DNA of 17,810 nt, taken from positions 1-17,810 of the forward strand of contig JAWVEV010000156.1 in NCBI GenBank assembly GCA_033856535.1. The letters are read 5' to 3'. Of this stretch, positions 7,784 to 12,916 are shown piece by piece. Under the pieces are notes generated by a model that ran no database searches, was not told where the DNA came from, and was given only the letters and a program-made list of their open reading frames with translations. Each line of letters starts with the position of its first letter. Position 1 is the stretch's first letter. The DNA is from JAWVEV01 sp033856535. GTDB lineage: Bacteria > Actinomycetota > Thermoleophilia > Miltoncostaeales > Miltoncostaeaceae. The position numbers and the translations under genes are program-made.

Positions 7784-9181
7784 CTACGCGGGGGCGCGCC
7801 CGGACACGTGGGTCCGGACGAACAGGTCCATGATCTGCCGGACGAACGGGGGGCGGACGTGGCGGCCGTCGCGCTCCCAGACCACGGAGCGCGCCGAGTT
7901 CAGGACGATCTCGTAGCCGGGGAAGTAGTGGACGTTCGCGTGCCGGCCCGTCCAGGTCCCGGCCGCGGTGCGGAGCAGCGACTTCGTGAGGGTGTTGGCC
8001 ACGACGACGTCCTGGCCGGTGAAGGTCGCCCACATCGGCACGGGCGACACCGTCACCACGATCTGGAGATCCGGGTGCCCGTGCTCCGTCAGCAGCCGGT
8101 GGATGTCCTCGAGCCCCCGCATCACCTGCTCGAAGGGGAGGACGCGAAAGCGGAACCGCTCCGGCTCGGCCCATGGCTTCACGTTCGTGTACAGGCCGGT
8201 CGCGGTGTCGAAGAAGGTCTCGTTCAGCCCGAGGGTGATCACGACGAGCCTGCACCCGGCGATCTGCCGGGTCAGCTCCGTGAGCAGGCGGTGGCGCTCG
8301 AGCGTGGTCGCCTCGTCGGTGAACTCGAGATCCGGGCCGCCGTGCGGGTCCTGGAACGTGCCGTCGGGCATCCGGACCACGGCCTCGGGCGGAAAGCCGC
8401 CGCCGTCCCCCAGGGCCCAGCGCAGCTCGTTGAGGATCGCCTCGGTGTTGTACTTGTTGGTGAAGCTGCGCGGCTCGCCGCCCTCGCGCATCGCGTGCTG
8501 CTCGAACGCGTCGGTCCGGCTCACCACGTCCATCCCGAGGAGATAGAGGGCGCCCTCGACGTTCCGGGCGAAGCAGGAGCCGATGGTGAAGACCCGGTCA
8601 TCCGGGTCGACGGCGAACCCGGGCCGGATCAGCGGCTCGAAGAGCTCGTGGTCGGAGATCCGCTGCCAGGCGGAGCCGAGCGGCGGCACCTCGTGCGTCA
8701 GGTTGGCCCAGCGGGTGACGGGGCTGCTGCGATACCGCTCCATCGCCTCGGCCATCGAGATGTCGACGTCGCCGACGAGCGGCGGCGGCAGCGCGTTCGC
8801 GTCGAGCACCGCGGCCCGGCGGGCGCGCACCGTCGCCAATGGCGCCTCGCCCCCGTCCTCGAGGACGGCGCGCACGAGGATCTCGCCCCCGAGGGCGGCG
8901 GCCGTGGGGAGCGCGATGCGGAAGCCGCTCGATCCGGCGCCGGACGCGTCCGGGAAGCTCGCGGCGACGTCCGGCCGCTCCTCGTCGGGCTCGACGCGGG
9001 CGAGGAGCTCGCCGCCGCGGACGAGCTCGACGGCCCGCACCGGGAGCTCCGTGCCGAAGGCCCAGCCGATGAAGACGATCTCGTCGCCGACCCGCGCGCG
9101 CGGCAACGGCCGCCCGAGGTTGCCCTGGATGCCGTCCCCGCGGGGCATCCGCTCGACATCGACGACGACGGCGACGTCCAT
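7784..9181 (-). CDS. GSCFA-domain (SGNH-like) protein with N-terminal beta-sandwich module
   Basis: A 465-residue protein with two parts. The C-terminal part (about 155-460) is a GSCFA domain, named for the motif seen here as IGSCFARN (200-207). Ser202 is the likely nucleophile. Also present are FTNKYNT (240-246), TLGLNETFFD (316-325), VSPVPMWATF (378-387), a YFPGYEIV segment (419-426) and a DGRH motif (438-441) in the position of the SGNH Asp/His pair. The N-terminal part (about 25-122) resembles the beta-sandwich modules found in polysaccharide-related and glycosyltransferase proteins (GWAFGTELPVRAVELVRGG, ERPDVAASFP, SSGFRIALP). No signal peptide or membrane helix is seen. GSCFA proteins have no well-established reaction; glycan acyl- or ester-modification is plausible from the SGNH resemblance. 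A leaderless-type promoter sits directly before the ATG. Confidence 0.87.
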   Translation of the reverse strand: MDVAVVVDVERMPRGDGIQGNLGRPLPRARVGDEIVFIGWAFGTELPVRAVELVRGGELLARVEPDEERPDVAASFPDASGAGSSGFRIALPTAAALGGEILVRAVLEDGGEAPLATVRARRAAVLDANALPPPLVGDVDISMAEAMERYRSSPVTRWANLTHEVPPLGSAWQRISDHELFEPLIRPGFAVDPDDRVFTIGSCFARNVEGALYLLGMDVVSRTDAFEQHAMREGGEPRSFTNKYNTEAILNELRWALGDGGGFPPEAVVRMPDGTFQDPHGGPDLEFTDEATTLERHRLLTELTRQIAGCRLVVITLGLNETFFDTATGLYTNVKPWAEPERFRFRVLPFEQVMRGLEDIHRLLTEHGHPDLQIVVTVSPVPMWATFTGQDVVVANTLTKSLLRTAAGTWTGRHANVHYFPGYEIVLNSARSVVWERDGRHVRPPFVRQIMDLFVRTHVSGRAPA

Positions 9182-9187
9182 GGCCGG

Positions 9188-9193
9188 AGTGTA
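9188..9193 (-). promoter_or_regulatory. -10 box for a leaderless GSCFA transcript
   Basis: TACACT on the minus strand is followed by 6 nt and then the ATG start at 9181. TANNNT with this spacing would place the transcription start on or next to the A of ATG. There is no Shine-Dalgarno site and no clear -35 box. Confidence 0.5.
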
Positions 9194-9244
9194 GGAGGGG
9201 CGCGACCGTTCCAGCCCCCTGCCCTCGCTCGGGCGTCGACGCCG

Positions 9245-9259
9245 CGGCGGCGACCGCCG
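9245..9259 (-). terminator. Hairpin after the small winged-helix-like gene
   Basis: A 6-bp GC stem (CGGCGG at 9245-9250, CCGCCG at 9254-9259) with a 3-nt loop begins one base after the stop codon (9261-9263). A 12-bp perfect palindrome GGCGTCGACGCC lies next to it at 9232-9243. No T-run is present, so terminator function is tentative. Confidence 0.4.
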
Positions 9260-9260
9260 G

Positions 9261-9557
9261 TCAGGCCCGGCCGAACAGCCTTCCGGCGTCCCTGCGCAGC
9301 TCGGCGGAGAGGGCGACGAGCGCCTCGCCGCCGGCGTGGGCCCCGCCCGGCCAGGCCACGCTCACCAGCTTGCGGTCCTCCAGGTCGCCCAGGGCGCCCA
9401 TGATCGCCAGGAGGCCCTCGCGACCGCCGTCGAGGCCCAACTCGCTCGCCGCGGTGGGAACCGAGAGGACGATCTCGCCGTCCTCCCGAGCCCCCTCGTC
9501 GAGCCACTGCATCACGAGCAACATCTCGAGGCGCTCACCCATCTCGCGGCGCGACAT
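9261..9557 (-). CDS. Small winged-helix-like hypothetical protein
   Basis: A 98-residue protein of unknown family. The N-terminal half has an amphipathic helix (REMGERLEMLLVMQWLDEGA), followed by a segment that reads like a helix-turn-helix (VPTAASELGLDGGREGLLAIMGALGDLEDRKLV, with an AASELGLD turn) and a short hydrophobic strand (SVAWPG). This resembles the small PadR/MarR-like winged-helix folds that sense or count domains, but no key DNA-contact residues can be confirmed. It may be a small transcription regulator or a protein-interaction module. The start ATG 9557 is 6 nt downstream of a TAGGGT box, which supports a leaderless transcript. It is divergent from the lipoprotein gene across the low-GC gap and is separated from GSCFA by hairpins. 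Confidence 0.65.
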   Translation of the reverse strand: MSRREMGERLEMLLVMQWLDEGAREDGEIVLSVPTAASELGLDGGREGLLAIMGALGDLEDRKLVSVAWPGGAHAGGEALVALSAELRRDAGRLFGRA

Positions 9558-9563
9558 GCCGCC

Positions 9564-9569
9564 ACCCTA
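9564..9569 (-). promoter_or_regulatory. -10 box for a leaderless transcript of the small gene
   Basis: TAGGGT on the minus strand is followed by exactly 6 nt and then ATG 9557. A partial -35 match (ATGACG, 9588-9593) lies 18 bp upstream, sharing TGAC with the TTGACA consensus. No Shine-Dalgarno site is present. Confidence 0.5.
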
Positions 9570-9806
9570 GCCGGGCTCCCGCGGACCCGTCATTCAAGAG
9601 CCGCGACGGATTGCCGAAGCCTGTCTGCAGGAAGTAATCTCTGGAGGCCCTGCCTTGTGCGCCACCGGCCCACGCTTCGAGCCAACACGAGTGATCAGGG
9701 AAGCGGTGTCGGATCCACGCTTCGGCCAGATCCGCCCAACTCCCACCTGCGGTAGCAGGTTCAAGTCACCGGCCGGAACGGCAAGGCGGGGCCGATCTCC
9801 CGAGAA
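9570..9806. other. Low-GC gap without a convincing gene
   Basis: About 62-67% G+C by count over 9601-9780, clearly below the flanking genes. It holds a 10-bp direct repeat CCACGCTTCG (9670-9679 and 9715-9724), a 6-bp inverted repeat CGGATC/GATCCG (9710-9715 and 9729-9734) and a tRNA T-loop-like string GGTTCAAGTC at 9757-9766 without matching stems. A reading frame of 32 codons (GTG 9657 to TAG 9755) has GGAGG 9 nt upstream, but its sequence gives no support. It must carry the promoter of the lipoprotein gene, which I cannot place. Confidence 0.5.
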
Positions 9807-9818
9807 GTGGCTGCGCCG

Positions 9819-10343
9819 ATGAGACGACACTCCCGCGCGGCCGCGGCCGCCCTCGCGGCCGCAGCGCTGCTGGCGCTCGGCGCCGGCTGCGGTGAGGAGC
9901 CCTCGGCCAGCGTGGTCACCCCGCCCCAGGGCGAGGCGGCCCCCGTGGTCGTCAACCCCGTCGCCATCGGCGGCGCGGTCACGCCCGGCCCGGGCACCCC
10001 GGCCGGCGTCACGCGCGCCCTGGCGAAGGATCAGATCGTGGTGATCGGGTTCCTGATCGACGGGCCCGCCGACGACACGCGCGTCGGCCAGGCGCTCGAC
10101 CGGGTGAAGGGCGACGGTCGCGCCCAGGTCTTCGTCTACGGCGTCGGCAGCTCCCAGGGCTTCGGCGACCTCGCCGATCTGCTCGGGGTGAAGGAGACCC
10201 CGACCGTGGCCGTGATCGGGGCCGACGGGACGCTCCGCAACCGCTTCACCGGCCTGGTCGACGCCGAGACGCTCCGCCAATCCGTCGCAGATGCGGGGGA
10301 TGTCGCCGCGTCGGACCCCACCGGGGACGGCGCGACGGGCTGA
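9819..10343 (+). CDS. Putative lipoprotein with thioredoxin-like fold, no redox cysteines
   Basis: A 174-residue protein with a lipoprotein signal: a basic start (MRRHSR), an Ala/Leu helix and a lipobox-like LGAGC with Cys24, followed by GEEPS. A Pro/Val-rich linker (about 30-60) leads to a thioredoxin-like domain. This has a first strand DQIVVIGFLID, a helix with DDTRVGQALDRVK, the strand AQVFVYGV, the cis-proline motif KETPTVAVI, then DGTLRNRFTG. The position of the CxxC motif carries GPADD, and the mature part has no cysteine except the lipidated one, so it should not do disulfide exchange. It is probably anchored to the outer face of the membrane. The ATG at 9819 starts the basic n-region; a GTG at 9807 would add four residues. 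It precedes the mnmA fusion by 43 bases, which contain a separate promoter. Confidence 0.72.
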   Translation: MRRHSRAAAAALAAAALLALGAGCGEEPSASVVTPPQGEAAPVVVNPVAIGGAVTPGPGTPAGVTRALAKDQIVVIGFLIDGPADDTRVGQALDRVKGDGRAQVFVYGVGSSQGFGDLADLLGVKETPTVAVIGADGTLRNRFTGLVDAETLRQSVADAGDVAASDPTGDGATG

Positions 10344-10374
10344 GGGTCAGACCGGGGTCGAGGAGGGGCCGTGG

Positions 10375-10380
10375 TAGCCT
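10375..10380 (+). promoter_or_regulatory. -10 box for a leaderless IscU-MnmA transcript
   Basis: TAGCCT is followed by 6 nt and then GTG 10387, the same layout as at the GSCFA and winged-helix genes. A purine-rich AGGAGG (10361-10366) lies upstream of the box, 20 nt from the start, too far for a normal ribosome binding site. No clear -35 box is seen. Confidence 0.5.
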
Positions 10381-10386
10381 GCCGCG

Positions 10387-11868
10387 GTGCCGCCCTACCC
10401 CGCCGAGGCGATGCGCCATCTGGCGGCTCCAGTCGGAGCCGGGAGGATGGAGTCGCCCGACGCCGTCGGCGAGTCCGGGGCCGCCTCCTGCGGTGATCTG
10501 GTCCGCGTGGCGCTCCGCGTCCGGGGCGGGCGGATCCGCGACGCGCGCTTCCTCGCGTTCGGCTGCGGGGCCGCCACGGCGGCCGCCAGCGCGGCCTGCG
10601 CGCGCCTGACCGGGGCGACCCTCGACGCGGCCCTGTCGGTCTCGCCGGACGACCTCGACGGGGACCTCGGCGGCCTCGGCGACGATCGTCGCCACGGGCC
10701 CGAGCTGGTGGCCGACGCCGTCGCCCGCGCGCTCGAGGACTGGCACTCGTCCCGGCTCGGCGCGGTGGGGGTGCCGCTGCGCGGCGACCGCGTCGCCGTG
10801 GCCATGAGCGGCGGCGTCGACAGCGCCGTCGCGGCGATGCTGCTGCGCGACGCCGGCCACGACGTGGTCGGGGTCACGATGCGCCTCTGGCACGACCCGC
10901 AGGCCGCCGCGGCCGATCGCTCCTGCTGCTCGCCCGAGACGGTCCGCCTGGCGCGCGCCGGCGCCCACGCCCTGGGCCTGCCGCACCTCACGATCGACGC
11001 CGCCGACGCCTTCCGGCGAGGCGTGGTGGAGGGCTTCGCGTCCGACTACGCCGCCGGCCGCACGCCGAACCCCTGCGTCGCCTGCAACGGAACCGTCCGG
11101 TTCCGCATCCTGGCCGAGGCGGCGGCCCTGCTCGGCGCCCGGCTGCTGGCCACCGGCCACTACGCGCGCGTGGCGCGCGGGCCCGACGGGCGGCCGGCGG
11201 TGGCCCGCGCGGCCGACGCCGACAAGGACCAGAGCTACATGCTCGCCATGCTCGGGCGGCCGACGGTCGAGCGCCTGCGCTTCCCGCTGGGCGAGCTGCG
11301 CAAGGACGAGGTGCGGGCGCTGGCCCGCGCCGCCGGGCTCCCCGCCGCGGACGCGGTGGAGAGCCAGGAGGTCTGCTTCGTCGGCCAGGGCGGCTACGTG
11401 GGCTTCCTCGAGCGCCACGCCGGCCTCGCCCCGCGGCCCGGCCCGATCCTGGACCGGGAGGGCGCCCGCCTGGGCACCCACGAGGGGCACTGGCGGTACA
11501 CGGTCGGCCAGCGGAGGGGGATCGGGCTCGCCGGCCCGGAGCCGCTCTACGTGCTGGCGACCGACGCGACCGCGAACGCGGTCACGGTGGGTCCCCGCGA
11601 GGCCCTCGAGACGCACGACCTGACCCTGCGCGACGTCCGCGTGCACGGGGAGCCGGGCGACGCGCCGCTCGAGGTGCGGGTGCGCTACCGCGGACGGGCG
11701 CTGCGCGGGCGGCTGGAGGCGACTGGAGCGGGGGCGGCGCGGGTATCGCTGCTGGACCCCGCCGACGGCGTCGCGCCGGGCCAGACCGCGGCGCTCTACC
11801 GGGACGGGCGCATGGTGGCGGCGGGCACCATCGCGGACCGGCCCACGGCTTCTGACCGGGAGGAATAG
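10387..11868 (+). CDS. mnmA: IscU-type scaffold fused to tRNA 2-thiouridine synthase MnmA
   Basis: A 493-residue fusion. Residues 1-120 are an IscU/NifU-N domain: YPAEAMRHLAAPVGAG, then GAASCGD (Cys35, Asp37), RDARFLAFGCGAATAAAS (Cys60) and a C-terminal helix after RRHGPEL. His103 is kept, but Gly104 replaces the third cluster cysteine. Residues 131-490 are MnmA, which thiolates C2 of the wobble uridine of tRNA-Lys, -Glu and -Gln. It shows the PP-loop SGGVDS (141-146), GRTPNPCVACN with catalytic-type Cys233, ATGHYAR, DKDQSYMLAML, the distal Cys330 in SQEVCFVG, YTVGQRRGIGL and a C-terminal beta-barrel. Cys230 occupies the place of Asp99 of the E. coli enzyme, giving three cysteines that could hold a [4Fe-4S] cluster. 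No cysteine desulfurase gene is adjacent. The chosen GTG start fits the beginning of the IscU fold and the leaderless promoter. Confidence 0.95.
   Translation: MPPYPAEAMRHLAAPVGAGRMESPDAVGESGAASCGDLVRVALRVRGGRIRDARFLAFGCGAATAAASAACARLTGATLDAALSVSPDDLDGDLGGLGDDRRHGPELVADAVARALEDWHSSRLGAVGVPLRGDRVAVAMSGGVDSAVAAMLLRDAGHDVVGVTMRLWHDPQAAAADRSCCSPETVRLARAGAHALGLPHLTIDAADAFRRGVVEGFASDYAAGRTPNPCVACNGTVRFRILAEAAALLGARLLATGHYARVARGPDGRPAVARAADADKDQSYMLAMLGRPTVERLRFPLGELRKDEVRALARAAGLPAADAVESQEVCFVGQGGYVGFLERHAGLAPRPGPILDREGARLGTHEGHWRYTVGQRRGIGLAGPEPLYVLATDATANAVTVGPREALETHDLTLRDVRVHGEPGDAPLEVRVRYRGRALRGRLEATGAGAARVSLLDPADGVAPGQTAALYRDGRMVAAGTIADRPTASDREE
11858..11864 (+). promoter_or_regulatory. Strong ribosome binding site of the DUF948 gene
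   Basis: GGGAGGA ends 6 nt before GTG 11871 and overlaps the end of the mnmA coding region, so the two genes are probably co-transcribed but independently initiated in translation. Confidence 0.7.
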
Positions 11869-11870
11869 CG

Positions 11871-12344
11871 GTGGAGTGGGACGAGGTTCTGAGGGGAGCG
11901 CTGTCGTTCTTCCTGGTGGTCACGGGCATCGGCCTGGCGTACCTGTTCCTGCGGATGGCCGGCGTCTTCGCCGCGCTCCAGTCCTCGGTGAAGCGGGTGA
12001 CCGACGAGGTCGTGCCGCTGCTGGACAAGGCGGGCGCCACGATCGACGGCGTCAACCAGGAGCTGGCGCGGGTCGACGAGATCATGGTCAGCGCGGTGGG
12101 GGCGACGAAGGGCGCCGAGCGGGCGGTCCAGACCGCCGCGTCGGCGATCTCGGCCCCGGTGCGCAAGCTGTCCGGCTTCGCCGCGGGCATGAAGGAGGGC
12201 TTCTCGGTGTTCCGCGCCCGGCGCGCGTCCGAGGCGGCCGAGCGGGCGGCCGCCGCCCCGCCGGGCGCCGCCCCGCCGCCGACGGGGGCGCCGCCGGGGA
12301 CCGCCGCCCCGCCGCCGGGCGCCGGCCACCAGAGCCCGTACTGA
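11871..12344 (+). CDS. DUF948-family membrane protein
   Basis: A 157-residue protein with one N-terminal membrane helix (about 9-32, rich in Phe, Leu and Val), then a long helical region (about 33-110) with repeated Val/Leu and polar residues that suggests a coiled coil (SSVKRVTDEVVPLLDKAGAT, VNQELARVDEIMVSAVGATK). The last about 40 residues are Ala/Pro/Gly low-complexity. This arrangement fits the DUF948 family, which in many Actinobacteria lies just upstream of alaS; the function is unknown, with proposals of methyl-accepting-like or cell-envelope roles. The GTG start has a good GGGAGGA site. The following small gene starts 4 bases after the stop, so the two membrane proteins are probably made together. 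Confidence 0.85.
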   Translation: MEWDEVLRGALSFFLVVTGIGLAYLFLRMAGVFAALQSSVKRVTDEVVPLLDKAGATIDGVNQELARVDEIMVSAVGATKGAERAVQTAASAISAPVRKLSGFAAGMKEGFSVFRARRASEAAERAAAAPPGAAPPPTGAPPGTAAPPPGAGHQSPY

Positions 12345-12348
12345 GCCG

Positions 12349-12558
12349 ATGAAGGCGATCCTGATCTTGGCCGCACTCGGCGTCGGCGCGTACCTCTGGC
12401 TCGGGGACCCGCGCGGCTGGCCGCAGGCGCTGGCCGAGCAGCGCGAGCGCCTGCCCGAGCAGATCCGCGAGGCGGTGGAGGCCGGCAAACGGGCGGCCGC
12501 GCGCCGCGAGGAGCAGGTGCAGGCGGAGCTCGCCGCGGCCCTCGAGGGCCAGGGATGA
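12349..12558 (+). CDS. Small single-pass membrane protein of the alaS region
   Basis: A 69-residue protein: an N-terminal hydrophobic helix (about 3-18, ILILAALGVGAYLWL) and a highly charged amphipathic helix (about 28-66, rich in Glu, Arg, Ala and Gln). In Actinobacteria the slot between the DUF948 gene and alaS usually holds a short membrane protein of this build (DUF6167-like), which supports it being real, though I cannot confirm family membership by sequence alone. Its stop overlaps the next start as ATGA. The function is unknown; the conserved pairing with the DUF948 protein hints at a shared membrane-associated role. Confidence 0.75.
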   Translation: MKAILILAALGVGAYLWLGDPRGWPQALAEQRERLPEQIREAVEAGKRAAARREEQVQAELAAALEGQG

Positions 12559-12869
12559 GCGTCGTCCGCATCAACGCGCTGACGGTCCCGGCCGACCGGC
12601 GCGAGGAGCTCGAGGCGCGCTTCGCCGCGCGGGCGCGTGAGGTCTCCTCGATGCCCGGATTCGAGGGCTTCGAGCTGCTGCGCCCGAGCGACGACCGCGA
12701 CGTCTACCTGGTCTACACGCGCTGGGCCACCGAGGCGGACTTCCAGGCGTGGGTCGAGGGCCAGGCCTTCCAGCGCGGCCACCGCGCCCACTCCGAGCGC
12801 GGCCCGGCGGCGACCGGGTCCGAGCTCTGGTCCTACGACGTCATCCAGCAGGAGGGCCCGGCTGGCTAG
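12555..12869 (+). CDS. IsdG/MhuD-like haem-degrading monooxygenase (ABM domain)
   Basis: A 104-residue antibiotic-biosynthesis-monooxygenase (dimeric alpha-beta barrel) protein. It closely follows the pattern of mycobacterial MhuD and staphylococcal IsdG: MSVVRIN with Asn7, FEGFELLRP (36-44), YTRWATEADFQAW with Trp66, and His76 in QRGHRAH. Asn, Trp and His form the catalytic and haem-binding set of this family, and the Trp-to-His distance of 10 equals that of IsdG. The probable role is opening of the haem ring to release iron. It is also possible that it is an ABM protein with another substrate, since no haem-uptake gene is near. It starts within the stop of the small membrane gene (ATGA) and is followed by a hairpin. 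Confidence 0.82.
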   Translation: MSVVRINALTVPADRREELEARFAARAREVSSMPGFEGFELLRPSDDRDVYLVYTRWATEADFQAWVEGQAFQRGHRAHSERGPAATGSELWSYDVIQQEGPAG

Positions 12870-12874
12870 CCCGG

Positions 12875-12892
12875 CCGGCGGGGCGCCGCCGG
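12875..12892 (+). terminator. Hairpin terminator-like structure upstream of alaS
   Basis: A perfect 7-bp stem (CCGGCGG at 12875-12881, CCGCCGG at 12886-12892) with a GGCG loop begins 5 bases after the monooxygenase stop and precedes the alaS -10 box. No T-run follows, so it is probably a GC-rich terminator or transcript-end hairpin separating two transcription units. Confidence 0.5.
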
Positions 12893-12900
12893 GCCGTTGC

Positions 12901-12906
12901 TAGGAT
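12901..12906 (+). promoter_or_regulatory. -10 box of the alaS operon
   Basis: TAGGAT lies 10 nt before ATG 12917, so the transcript would begin at or a few bases before the start codon. No Shine-Dalgarno site and no clear -35 box are seen. Confidence 0.45.
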
Positions 12907-12916
12907 CGGCGGTCGC

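Noticed and set aside
9750..9780. tRNA-like 3' end (GGTTCAAGTC)
   Set aside because: The T-stem does not pair (GCAGG against CACCG) and there is no anticodon arm or acceptor partner, so it is no tRNA; a decayed remnant cannot be shown.
11895..12345. Ala/Pro/Gly repeats in the DUF948 tail as a DNA repeat array
   Set aside because: The repeats are irregular and explained by a low-complexity protein tail in GC-rich DNA.
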